A DNA stretch of 64,000 bases from DASVFB01 sp963766345 (GCA_963766345.1 CAVXZL010000007.1:3575-67574), one strand, 5' to 3'; numbered from the stretch's first letter, positions 50,824 to 58,646 are shown. Translations and numbers: made by a program. The notes: generated from the sequence alone by a model not told the origin.

Positions 50824-51948
50824 TCACGACACCGCGGCGAGCGCGACGTCGTCCGGCAGCGCGGCGAGCTGCGGGGCGCGCTTTTTAACGATGTGCCGCG
50901 CGACCCGTTCGGCGTCCCGGCCCGTGCCGGCGATGAGCATCGACGCGAACGAGTGGAGGAACGGCAGGCCCGCGAAGTAGAGGCCGGGAGACGATTCGGC
51001 GGCGCCGCGGTACTGCACCGGATAGCCGTCTTCGCCGAGCTCGAACGGAAAGCGGATCCAGCCGAAGTCGGGCCGGAAGCCGGTGCACCAGACGACGTTC
51101 CGTACGTCGACGACGCGGCCGTCGTCGAGCACCGGCAGGCCGCGCTCAACACCGACGGTGCGTGCGAGGACGCGCTCGACTCCAGCTGCGAGCAGGTCAC
51201 GCCTGCGGTAGCGGAGCAGCGGGCCGCCGCCGTGCCGGATGTGCGGACGCGCCCTTCTCCCGAACGGCGTGTCGACGTTGAGCACGTGCGTGCCGACGCG
51301 GAAGAGGACGCGGAAGCCGAGTCGCCCCCGCCGGGTCTCGAGCGGAACGGGAAGCTGTCCGTTGTCCTTGCCGGAGAGGATCACATGGTGCTGCGACGCG
51401 GCCTCGAACGCGATGTCCGCTCCCGAGTGGCTCGCGCCGACGACAAGCACCGGGCCGTCCTGCAGCTGGGACAGGTTCCGGTAGTCGTCCGAGTGGAGCT
51501 GCGTGATGCTCGGATCGAGCTCGTCCGCGAACTCGGGCGTGTACGGCTTACGGAACACGCCGGTCGCGACGACGACGTTGTCGCTCTCGAAGCGGCGGTC
51601 GCCGGCGCTTGCGACGTAGCGTCCGTCCTCCCGCGTCAGCGTGTCGACGGCCGTCGCGCTGCGCACCGGGAACTCGAACTTCGTCGCGTACGCCTCGAGG
51701 TAGTCGCCCATCTCGTCCTTCGTCGGGTAGGCGGTACGCGTCGCGGGGAACGGCATCCCCGGCAGGCCGTCGCGAAACGCCGGCGAGTAGAGCCTGAGCG
51801 AGTCCCAGCGCGCGCGCCACGAGTCGCCGATCCGCCCGCCGGCGTCGAGGACGACGAACGAACGACCTTGCCGCTTCAGGAAGTAGCCGACGGCGAGGCC
51901 CGCCTGGCCGCCGCCGATGATCACCGTCTCGAACCGCTCACGCGCCAT
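50824..51948 (-). CDS. FAD-dependent NAD(P)-binding oxidoreductase (FMO/YUCCA-like)
   Basis: 374 aa. FAD fingerprint VIIGGGQAGLAVGYFLKRQG at 9-28, NADPH site PVLVVGASHSGADIAFEA in the middle, and ATGVFRKPYTPEF between them; WCTGFRPDFGWI closes the FAD site. It may hydroxylate or oxidise a small molecule. ATG 51948 has an AAGGAGGAG site. The LuxR-type regulator gene lies upstream on the same strand with a 120-bp gap. Substrate unknown. Confidence 0.9.
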   Translation of the reverse strand: MARERFETVIIGGGQAGLAVGYFLKRQGRSFVVLDAGGRIGDSWRARWDSLRLYSPAFRDGLPGMPFPATRTAYPTKDEMGDYLEAYATKFEFPVRSATAVDTLTREDGRYVASAGDRRFESDNVVVATGVFRKPYTPEFADELDPSITQLHSDDYRNLSQLQDGPVLVVGASHSGADIAFEAASQHHVILSGKDNGQLPVPLETRRGRLGFRVLFRVGTHVLNVDTPFGRRARPHIRHGGGPLLRYRRRDLLAAGVERVLARTVGVERGLPVLDDGRVVDVRNVVWCTGFRPDFGWIRFPFELGEDGYPVQYRGAAESSPGLYFAGLPFLHSFASMLIAGTGRDAERVARHIVKKRAPQLAALPDDVALAAVS

Positions 51949-52068
51949 CGTCTTCTCCTCCTTGTCGAGTGCCTGGGCGCGACGTTACGGAGACGTCGGT
52001 CGCGCGGCATCGCCGCGATTCACCAAATCTGCCGGCGGCAAAGTGGTCATTTCTGACCACGCGCGCCG

Positions 52069-53691
52069 CTACACGAGTTCGTGCTCGAAGGCGAACGCCG
52101 TCGCGGCCGCGCGTGAGGAGAGCCCGAGCTTCGAGTAGATGTTCTGCAGGTGCCGCGCGACGGTGTGCTCGCTGATCACGAGCGTCGCCGCGATCTCACG
52201 GTTCGACTTTCCCGCCGCGACGAGGCGCAGTACCTCGAGTTCGCGCCGGGACAGGCCGTGCGGCGGCCGCTCGGGCGCCTCGAGGCGTGCAAGGTCGGGC
52301 GCGGCGCCGAGTCGCTCGAACAGCTCGCGTGCAGCGGCAGTCTCGAGCGTCGCCGCTTCGTCGTCGCCGAGAGCGGCGCACGCACGTCCGATGAGCTCTC
52401 GCGTGCGCGCGACCTCGTAGGGCGCGGCGAGCTCGAGCCAGCTCCGCTGCGCCGCGCGCAGGCTCGCGAGCGCAGTTTGGACGTCGCCTGCCGCCAGGCC
52501 GACCGCGCCGCGCGCGTGTGCGGCCATCGCACCGAGCATCTCGCTCTCGTACCTCTCCGCGAGAGCCTGCAGCTCGATGCATTGGGCGCGCGCCTCGTCC
52601 AGTTCCCCCGCGGCCAGCGCGATCTCGACGTAGGCGGGAAGGAGCGCCGCGCGCTTCAGCGGCTCCGTGAGTTCCGCGCCCGCGCGGCGAACGGCGGCGA
52701 GTGCGCCGTCGACCTTCCCCTCCGCGAGACGAAGCTGCGCGAGACCCGGCTGGGGCTCCCAGCCGAAGCGGCTCGCCTCGCGATACGCCTGCTCCGCGCC
52801 CTCGAAGTCGCCCTGCAGGCGCAGGAGCTCCGCCTGGCGATAGTGCGCCACTCCGGCGGCCGGGTTGTCCGTCTCCACGAAGCGCCGCCCGGCGAGCCGT
52901 GCCTCGGAGAGCGCGTCGCTCCACGAGCCGCCGAGCTGCAGGATCTCGGCGCGATGCACCAGGCAGCGGCCGGTGAAGGCGACGAGCTCGGGCTGCTCGT
53001 CCCGCCACTTCGTCAGCGCCCGCGTCCACTCACGCGCGCGTCCCACCTCGAACGCCTGCTGGCAGGCGAGGATCACACCGCAATAGACGATGCCGACGAC
53101 GAACGGCCAGAGCTCGTGCGTCGTCGCGACGACCATCGACTCGTCCAGCAGCGCCAGGCCTTCGGAGACGCGGCCCGCCAGCACGAGCATGTGACCTTCG
53201 GCGTGCAGCGCGAGCGCGACGAGCTCGTGGTCGCCGAACCGTTCTCCGATCGCCGCCGCCTCGTGCGCGACCGCTGCGGCCGCTTCGAACTCACCGGCGT
53301 CGCCGTGCCTGAACACGAGCGGGAGCAGCAACAGTCCGTCCTCGGCGGTCTGCTCGGGCCAGGGCTCGAGAAGATGCTGCGCGCGACCGAGCCAACCGAC
53401 TGCCGGCCCGACGGCGCCGCGGTAGGCGAGGTTCATTCCGATCCACGTCGCGGCCCGGACCGCTGGCAGCGTCTCGCCGCGTTCGACGTAGAGGTGATGG
53501 GCGCGCTCGAGCGTGGCGACCGCGTCGTCCTCGCGCGCGAGCATGAGCAGCGCCGTGGTTAGGAGCTCCAGATCCCGCGCCTCGAGCGGCTCGGTCGTGT
53601 CCGCCCGAACGAACGCATCGTGCGCCTGCCGCCATTCGCGCGCTGCGCACGCGGCCCGGGCGTGCTCGAGGTCGCGTACCACCCTGCTCAT
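52069..53691 (-). CDS. LuxR-family regulator with long TPR-like sensor region
   Basis: 540 aa. Residues 1-460 are helical repeats (RQAHDAFVRADTTEPLEARDLELL, LRLAEGKVDGALAAVRRAG). The C-terminal 60 residues are a LuxR/GerE helix-turn-helix: LSRRELEVLRLVAAGKSNREIAATL, VISEHTVARHLQNIYSKLGLSSR. There is no nucleotide-binding domain, unlike LAL-type regulators. It probably controls the downstream flavoprotein gene. The start is placed at ATG 53691; a TTG 6 codons upstream is possible. Confidence 0.88.
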   Translation of the reverse strand: MSRVVRDLEHARAACAAREWRQAHDAFVRADTTEPLEARDLELLTTALLMLAREDDAVATLERAHHLYVERGETLPAVRAATWIGMNLAYRGAVGPAVGWLGRAQHLLEPWPEQTAEDGLLLLPLVFRHGDAGEFEAAAAVAHEAAAIGERFGDHELVALALHAEGHMLVLAGRVSEGLALLDESMVVATTHELWPFVVGIVYCGVILACQQAFEVGRAREWTRALTKWRDEQPELVAFTGRCLVHRAEILQLGGSWSDALSEARLAGRRFVETDNPAAGVAHYRQAELLRLQGDFEGAEQAYREASRFGWEPQPGLAQLRLAEGKVDGALAAVRRAGAELTEPLKRAALLPAYVEIALAAGELDEARAQCIELQALAERYESEMLGAMAAHARGAVGLAAGDVQTALASLRAAQRSWLELAAPYEVARTRELIGRACAALGDDEAATLETAAARELFERLGAAPDLARLEAPERPPHGLSRRELEVLRLVAAGKSNREIAATLVISEHTVARHLQNIYSKLGLSSRAAATAFAFEHELV

Positions 53692-53894
53692 CCAGGCCAA
53701 ATCTTGCAACAGTCCGACCCGAAGGGTCAGGTAACGAACGAGACGGCGCAGCAGGCACCGACTCGGCGAACGATGGGTGGCGAGAACGACTCGCCGCCGC
53801 GCGAGCTCGCCCGATTCATCCAGGACGCGGCCGCCGCTCTTCTCCGCGCTGGCCGAAGGACGGGCGGCGCCGAAGGCCCGCGAAGGTCGACGCC

Positions 53895-54131
53895 TTGACG
53901 CTCTCGGTCGACACCAAGCTCAACTGGCAGGCGAACACCGAGCCGGATCTCGCCGGCTACGAGATCGTCCACCGCGACACGACCGACCCGCAGTGGTCGC
54001 AGGTGATCCGCGTCGAGAATGTCACGAGCCACACGGTCGTCGGGATCACGAAGGACAACTACATCTTCGGCGTGAGGGCCGTCGACACGGACGGGAACCG
54101 CAGCGTCGTCAGCTTCCCCTCGCCGCAGTAG
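53895..54131 (+). pseudogene. C-terminal fragment of a secreted peptidase (FN3-like end)
   Basis: 78 codons: LNWQANTEPDLAGYEIVHRD, TTDPQWSQVIRVENV, ITKDNYIFGVRAVDTDGNRS. This matches the C-terminal domain found after M28-type peptidases (AGYEVVWRDTT...FGVRAVD). The upstream 185 bp do not encode the catalytic part. It has only a TTG start and no ribosome site. Best read as a truncated remnant. Confidence 0.55.
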
Positions 54132-54144
54132 GCTCGGCACAATG

Positions 54145-54172
54145 CAGGAGCGCGGCTTACGCCGCGCTCCTG
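54145..54172. terminator. Terminator whose loop contains the SDR stop codon
   Basis: 12-bp perfect stem CAGGAGCGCGGC with loop TTAC; the complement TAA in the loop is the stop codon of the SDR gene. It serves both converging directions. Confidence 0.75.
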
Positions 54173-55122
54173 TTCCGCTCGTCGGCCAGTCCGTACACGA
54201 ACCCTTGGCGCCAGCTGGGGTAGATGAGCCTCCAACCGAGCTCATGCTTCGCCTTCGCGTTCGATGCTCCGCGAGCCTCCGTCATCATCGAGACGAGCTG
54301 CTCGCCGGCCACGAGCCGCCCCAGCCATTCCGGCACGTGACGGGGCGGCTTCGCGCCTAGTGCCTCGGCGAGATACGGAAGCCACTCGACCGTCGGCGCC
54401 GGCTCGTCGTCGACGATGTTGTACAGACCCCGCCGGCCGCGCTCGATCGCGGCGAGCGTCGCGCCTGCGGCGTCGTCGATGTGGATGAACGACCAGATCC
54501 CGGCGCCGCTGCCGACGACCGGGAACTTGCGCTTGCGAATCGCCTCGACGTGCTCGCCGCCCTCGATCAACGTGGTGCCGGGCCCGTAGAAGCCGCCGTA
54601 GCGGAGCGCGATCCCCTCGATCGGCTCTGCGTGGACGACGGTCTCCTCGAGGCGGCGGATCGCCGCGATCGACTGCGCCGCGCTCGGCAGCGGGGAGGGA
54701 TCGAGCGGCGCCTCCTCGTCCTTCACAGCCGAGCCCTGCTTGGCGTACGGCCAGCCGGCGAAGCTCTGGGCGACGAACTTCGTCGCGCCGGACGCCTTCG
54801 CCGCCGCGAGCAGGTTGTCGGTGCCGACCGTTCGCAAGCGGTTCGTCTGCTCGAACGCCTCGTCGAGGTTCCGCAGGTTGCTCAGGTCGGACAGCGCCGT
54901 GGCCTCGTGCACGACGACATCCGGCTCGGCCTCCGAGACGGCACGTCCGACGGCCTCGGCCTCGAGGACGTCGAGCACGACCGGCTCTGCGCCGAGCGCG
55001 CGAAGATCGCCGACCTTGGCGGCGGATCGGGTCGTCCCGGCGACCTCGTGCCCGTTGGCGCGAAGCAGGGGAACGAGCCGCTTCCCGACTGCTCCTGTCG
55101 CGCCTGCGATGAAGATCCTCAT
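54157..55122 (-). CDS. NAD-dependent epimerase/dehydratase (atypical SDR)
   Basis: 321 aa extended SDR. Rossmann motif IAGATGAVGKRLVPLL at 5-20; strand-4 SFAGWPYAKQGSAVKDEEAPLDP. The canonical YxxxK is not in its usual form, so it is an atypical member like those linked to quinone or small-molecule reduction. ATG 55122 has AAAGGAG 7 nt upstream. Its promoter (TGTCACA, 16 bp, CGTC) fits the ECF41 sigma encoded divergently, so it is the likely main target gene. Confidence 0.88.
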   Translation of the reverse strand: MRIFIAGATGAVGKRLVPLLRANGHEVAGTTRSAAKVGDLRALGAEPVVLDVLEAEAVGRAVSEAEPDVVVHEATALSDLSNLRNLDEAFEQTNRLRTVGTDNLLAAAKASGATKFVAQSFAGWPYAKQGSAVKDEEAPLDPSPLPSAAQSIAAIRRLEETVVHAEPIEGIALRYGGFYGPGTTLIEGGEHVEAIRKRKFPVVGSGAGIWSFIHIDDAAGATLAAIERGRRGLYNIVDDEPAPTVEWLPYLAEALGAKPPRHVPEWLGRLVAGEQLVSMMTEARGASNAKAKHELGWRLIYPSWRQGFVYGLADERNRSAA

Positions 55123-55155
55123 GATCTCGCTCCTTTCGCTCGCTTCGTGCTCTGA

Positions 55156-55218
55156 GACGAGGTCGCGCAGCCGGGTGTGACACCGTCGCGCTGTCACAGG
55201 CGCGCGTGCTATCTCGTC
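55156..55218. promoter_or_regulatory. Pair of divergent ECF41-type promoters
   Basis: Plus strand: TGTCACA at 55192-55198, 16-bp spacer, CGTC at 55215-55218, driving the sigma gene. Minus strand: TGTCACA (complement of 55176-55182), 16-bp spacer, CGTC (complement of 55156-55159), driving the SDR gene. Both match the published ECF41 consensus exactly. Confidence 0.85.
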
Positions 55219-55227
55219 TAGAGCTGC

Positions 55228-56145
55228 ATGCGAATCGAAGCGCCTTACGAAGACCTGAGGCCGCTGCTGTTCTCGATCGCCTACCGGATGATCAGCAGCG
55301 TCAGCGAGGCGGAGGACATCGTCCAGGAGGCGTTCCTTCGCATCCATCGCGCCGAGGGCGAGGGAACGATGATCGAATCGCCGAAGGCGTACCTCTCGGC
55401 GGTGACGACGCGCCTCAGCATCGACTACCTCAAGTCGGCTCGCGTGCGCCGCGAGCAGTACGTCGGGCAGTGGCTGCCGGAGCCGCTGCTCACCGACGAC
55501 TCGGCGCCCGATGTGGCGGCGCACGCCGAGACTGCCGACTCGCTCTCGATGGCGTTCCTCGTCCTGCTCGAGAGCCTCACGCCGGTCGAGCGCGCGGTCT
55601 TCCTGCTCCGCGAGGTGTTCGACTACGGCTACGACGAGATCGCCGGGATCGTCGACCGGACCGAGGACAACTGCCGGCAGCTCTACGTCCGTGCGCGCCG
55701 GCACGTCGACGAGGGCCGGCCGCGCTTCGAAGCCTCGCGACAGCACCGTGACGAGCTCGTCGAGCGCTTCTTCGCCGCGGCCGAGCGCGGCGACCTCGAG
55801 GCCTTGGAGGAGCTGCTCGCGGCCGACGTCGTCGTCTACGGCGACGGCGGCGGGAAGGCGCCCTCCTGGCCGAAGCCCATCTTCGGACGCGAGCGCGTCG
55901 CGAAGCTGATCGCCGGAACGCTCGCGCAGGCAAGGGACGTCGGCGTCACGTTCCGAGCCGCGCACGTCAACGGACAGCCGGGCGTCATGTTCCTCGACGA
56001 CGAGGGCCGCATCGGCGCGGTCATGTCGGTCGACGTCGCCGACGGGCTCGTGCAGACGATCCGCGGCATCACGAATCCGGACAAGCTCGAGCATCTCGGG
56101 CCGGTGCTCGACGCGCGCGAGATTCTGCGCAGGAACCGACGCTAG
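55228..56145 (+). CDS. ECF41-family sigma factor with C-terminal SnoaL-like domain
   Basis: 305 aa. Sigma region 2 (RPLLFSIAYRMISSVSEAEDIVQEAFLRIH, 11-40) and region 4 (LTPVERAVFLLREVFDYGYDEIAGIV). The extra C-terminal domain carries the ECF41 hallmarks DGGGK at 206-210 and NPDKL at 283-287, which modulate activity in place of an anti-sigma factor. The predicted start site is only a few bases before ATG 55228. Divergent from the SDR gene, a standard ECF41 partner class. Confidence 0.93.
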   Translation: MRIEAPYEDLRPLLFSIAYRMISSVSEAEDIVQEAFLRIHRAEGEGTMIESPKAYLSAVTTRLSIDYLKSARVRREQYVGQWLPEPLLTDDSAPDVAAHAETADSLSMAFLVLLESLTPVERAVFLLREVFDYGYDEIAGIVDRTEDNCRQLYVRARRHVDEGRPRFEASRQHRDELVERFFAAAERGDLEALEELLAADVVVYGDGGGKAPSWPKPIFGRERVAKLIAGTLAQARDVGVTFRAAHVNGQPGVMFLDDEGRIGAVMSVDVADGLVQTIRGITNPDKLEHLGPVLDAREILRRNRR

Positions 56146-56386
56146 GGTCGGCGGCGTCTGGACTTTCGCGACGCGCACCGCGCAACCAGACGAGGGGAGG
56201 ACACGATGAACCGCCCAGTCCCCTGTCCTTGCCGTGCTCGCCGCCGCGTGGCCGCACCCGAGAACCTGCTGGACAACCTCATGCTCTATTGGCTACGCCG
56301 GTCGCGCGCATCGACCACGCGGGAATCACAGCTTCGAGTTCAGCTTCTGGGACTCATCTGGGAGTCACGTTGTCTCTGTGAAAAAC
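56146..56386. other. Gene-free stretch after the ECF41 gene
   Basis: 241 bp with no supported gene. A short open frame running through the tRNA remnant (giving DGTRTHDLLHG) is an artefact of translating tRNA sequence. Confidence 0.5.
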
Positions 56387-56411
56387 AAAACCCCCGATTT
56401 ACGGGGGTTTT
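56387..56411 (-). terminator. Intrinsic terminator of tRNA-Gly remnant 2
   Basis: Perfect stem AAAACCCCCG / CGGGGGTTTT with a 5-nt loop; on the minus strand it is followed by a T-rich run (GTTTTTC). It lies 2 bp after the tRNA acceptor end. Confidence 0.9.
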
Positions 56412-56413
56412 AG

Positions 56414-56456
56414 GAGCGGGTGATGGGACTCGAACCCACGACCTTCTGCATGGCAA
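56414..56456 (-). repeat. tRNA-Gly(GCC) 3' half, copy 2 (att-like)
   Basis: Minus strand: loop TTGCCAT through T-arm GTGGGTTCGAGTCCCAT to acceptor CACCCGC plus TCC. The sequence 5' of the anticodon loop is unrelated to a tRNA. The genuine terminator downstream suggests this copy keeps the original tRNA 3' flank. Same orientation as copy 1. Confidence 0.85.
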
Positions 56457-56511
56457 CGCGCGATCGCCAGAGCGGTCTGGACTCACTTGGCTTGGTTGAG
56501 CCACACGCTCG

Positions 56512-56907
56512 TTACACGAACGGCGGTGAGCCTACGCGGATGAGATTCCCGCTCGGGTCGACCAAGGCGAATTCGCGCATCCCGTAGTCGGTATCGACGG
56601 GCCCCTGCAGCCGACTACCGGTGCTCGGATCGGTTGGTACTCCGATTGCCTCCCACTGGTCATAGAGGGCATCAGCGTTGTCGGTGAAGACGTAGCAACT
56701 GAAAGGTGTCGTTAGCGGATCGACCTCCGGGTCGCCGTAGAAGTGCAGCTGCACGCTGCCGCGCCGAATGATCAGATAGTTCCATTCGCCGGGCGGTGAG
56801 CCGGCGTTCTCGAAGCCGAGGCGCTCGTAGAAGGTGAGTGTTGCGTCGAGATCCTTCGACGGCATGATCGGCACTGCGAACTCGGGCACGAAGGCAATGT
56901 ACGCCAC
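56512..56907 (-). CDS. Bleomycin-resistance-like VOC protein
   Basis: 131 aa: FAVPIMPSKDLDATLTFYERLGF at 10-32, WNYLIIRRGSVQLHFYGDPEVD in the middle, and MREFALVDPSGNLIRVG at the end, the form typical of bleomycin-binding proteins. It could sequester a drug-like ligand. GTG 56907 has a GAGGGA site. First gene to the right of tRNA remnant 2. Confidence 0.85.
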   Translation of the reverse strand: MAYIAFVPEFAVPIMPSKDLDATLTFYERLGFENAGSPPGEWNYLIIRRGSVQLHFYGDPEVDPLTTPFSCYVFTDNADALYDQWEAIGVPTDPSTGSRLQGPVDTDYGMREFALVDPSGNLIRVGSPPFV

Positions 56908-56986
56908 GATCCCTCAGCACGACGAGAGTAGGCGGCCGCTTGATCGGCTGACCGTGCACCGAGCGAGGGATCGCTTCAGGCGCCGT

Positions 56987-57388
56987 TCAGGCTGTGCGCA
57001 GCACGTCGATCGTTGCCGTCTTGACGAGGCCGGAGACGGCCCGCGCCAGATCTGCGTCGCTGGTTACGAACACATCCGCTTGTAGCTTCGTCAGCGCCAC
57101 ATACTCGGCGTCGTACGTCGTCTTCCACCCCAGCTGGTCTGCAACCTTCCATGCCTGTCGTTGAAGCACCTTGTCTCCGAGGAAGCGAACCTTCAGCGAG
57201 TTGATCCGCGTCACGCGTTCGATCCCGTCGGTGGCAGAGATCTCACCGCGGCGCGCCGCCTCGTACAGCGCCGATAGCGCCTGCGAGCGAACGAGCGTCG
57301 GTGCGACGAGCTGGTGCTCGGCGGCGACGTCGATCTCGCCGGCGGCGATCCGGAGGAGCGTCGCGCAGTCGACGACAAAGCGGGTCAT
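56987..57388 (-). CDS. PIN-domain protein (VapC-like)
   Basis: 133 aa. PIN elements: first Asp in FVVDCATLLRIA (about 4-15), YDAEYVALT for the third position and TSDADLARAV for the fourth. At the second acidic position, where VapC toxins have Glu (typically VlsEvlnal), this protein reads VRSQALSAL, so one metal ligand may be lost. No antitoxin gene is visible beside it. ATG 57388 has TAGCGT 8 nt upstream. Confidence 0.75.
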   Translation of the reverse strand: MTRFVVDCATLLRIAAGEIDVAAEHQLVAPTLVRSQALSALYEAARRGEISATDGIERVTRINSLKVRFLGDKVLQRQAWKVADQLGWKTTYDAEYVALTKLQADVFVTSDADLARAVSGLVKTATIDVLRTA

Positions 57389-57396
57389 GCTGCGTG

Positions 57397-57402
57397 ACGC
57401 TA
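57397..57402 (-). promoter_or_regulatory. Possible -10 box (TAGCGT) for the PIN gene
   Basis: Minus strand TAGCGT, 8 nt before ATG 57388; the transcript would start within a couple of bases of the ATG. Confidence 0.35.
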
Positions 57403-57629
57403 CACGCTCACCGATCGCGTTCATGCCTGAACGAAAATCGGCGGCCCGGACGGCTCGCTCGCCGGCGGCAACATCCAGATCCACTCCTGACCCTCGCCAG
57501 AAAACGAGGGCCGCCGTGCCCGCGGCTCCTCGTTGCATCGGTTAGACGTCTTCGGCCGTTCGCGCGCAGTCACCGTCGAGCTTTGGTAGCGTCGGCGTGC
57601 CGGCTCGTCTCCGACCGAAAGGAGGGCCG

Positions 57630-57683
57630 ATGACCGATCAACTCGAGTCGCTCGCCCTCCGCTTCGGCCCGGCCGCCCGCTAG
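57630..57683 (+). CDS. 17-residue leader peptide
   Basis: MTDQLESLALRFGPAAR with an excellent AAAGGAGGG site 4 nt before the ATG and a TAG stop. It precedes the IF3-like gene by 78 bp. GC-rich arms around its stop codon could form a hairpin. It looks like an upstream regulatory peptide, though no run of one amino acid points to a specific attenuation signal. Confidence 0.5.
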   Translation: MTDQLESLALRFGPAAR

Positions 57684-57761
57684 CGCGGGCCCACATCACC
57701 GAGACGTCCTGCCGAACGCGGTGCGCGGGCGCAGCCCTGTCACCAGCGTGAAAGGACCTAG

Positions 57762-58320
57762 GTGAGGAGAGCCAAGCGCAAGACGACGGTGCCGCCGCGC
57801 CCGAAGGTGACGGCACGCGTGAACGAACAGATCACGGCACGACGCGTGCGTGTGGTCGACGAAGACGGAACACAGATCGGCGTGCTGGCTGATCGCCGAC
57901 GCGCGCGAGTATGCGACGCGAAGGTCGCTCGACCTGATCGAGGTCGCGGCCGAGGCGGATCCGCCGGTGTGCCGTATCGGCGATTACGGCCGCTGGCGCT
58001 ACGAGGAGGAGCGGCGCCTGCGCGCAGGTCGGCGACAGCAGGTGCATCTGCCGCCGAAGGAGGTGCGGTTGCGGCCGCGGATCGCGACGCACGACTACGC
58101 GTGGAAGCGCGATCAGGCGATCGGCTTTCTCCGCGCACGCTCGAAGGTCAAGCTCATCGTGATGTTCCGCGGCCGCGAACGGGAGCATCCGGAGCTCGGA
58201 CGGCAACTGCTCGCACGGCTCGCGGCCGACGTGGCGGAGTTCGGCCGGCTCGACGGGCGCGAGAGCTTCGAAGGTCGCAGCATGACCGTGCTGTTGAGCC
58301 CGATCGGAACGGCACGATGA
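57762..58320 (+). pseudogene. Translation initiation factor IF-3-like gene with a +1 frameshift
   Basis: From GTG 57762 (AAAGGA site) the frame gives a basic tail and the IF3 N-domain start, RVNEQITARRVRVVDEDGTQIGVL. At about 57885 homology moves to the +1 frame: DAREYATRRSLDLIEVAAEADPPVCRIGDYGRWRYEEERR, then the C-domain to the TGA at 58320. Skipping one base restores exact alignment length with IF3. It is a divergent paralogue: no rpmI/rplT follow. Decay, sequence error and programmed frameshifting are all possible. Coupled to a zinc-ribbon gene by ATGA. Confidence 0.7.
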
Positions 58321-58646
58321 CTGCGCGGCGGCACGTGCGTGCGATCGCGCAGCTCGTCGCGGAGCAAATCGAGGGGGAGCCACGGCGGCTCGCGCGGCGG
58401 CTCGCGGATCCGGGGCTCGCCGTCGCCCTCGGCACGCGGGCGCTCATCGAGGACGCTCGGACACTGCACCTGGCGACGCTCGACGCGGACGCCGGGCTCG
58501 CCGTGCTGTGCATCTCGTGGGAGGAGATCCTCGCAGAGACGGTCGATCTGCTCGACCGGCCGCGCGTTCGCTGCGCCCGCTGCGGCGCCCGGCTGCCGCG
58601 CCGCCGGCGCGTCTGCTCCCGCTGCCACCTGACGGCGCCGGGGTGA
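58317..58646 (+). CDS. Small protein with C-terminal zinc ribbon
   Basis: 109 aa. N-terminal helical part (HVRAIAQLVAEQIEGEPRRL), middle strand region, and a C-terminal four-cysteine zinc ribbon: CARCGARLPRRRRVCSRCH. Family not recognised. The ATG overlaps the IF3-like gene stop by 4 bp, so the pair may act on ribosomes or RNA; this is inference. Confidence 0.7.
   Translation: MTARRHVRAIAQLVAEQIEGEPRRLARRLADPGLAVALGTRALIEDARTLHLATLDADAGLAVLCISWEEILAETVDLLDRPRVRCARCGARLPRRRRVCSRCHLTAPG

Noticed and set aside
56206..56499. Open frame giving GAGDGTRTHDLLHGN, and a similar one at 50123-50980 giving RMMGLEPTTFCMAKGT
   Set aside because: Both are translations of the tRNA-Gly 3' half; such peptides are known annotation artefacts.
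56414..56528. A complete tRNA-Gly at copy 2
   Set aside because: The sequence 5' of the anticodon loop cannot form D-arm or acceptor; only the 3' half is present.
57421..57545. Minus-strand end EGQEWIWMLPPASEPSGPPIF as a gene
   Set aside because: It looks protein-like but has no start or upstream domain; could be a remnant or chance, too weak to annotate.
57630..57762. An L20-type or other known infC leader
   Set aside because: Only a short peptide and a weak hairpin are visible; no match to the known leader structure.
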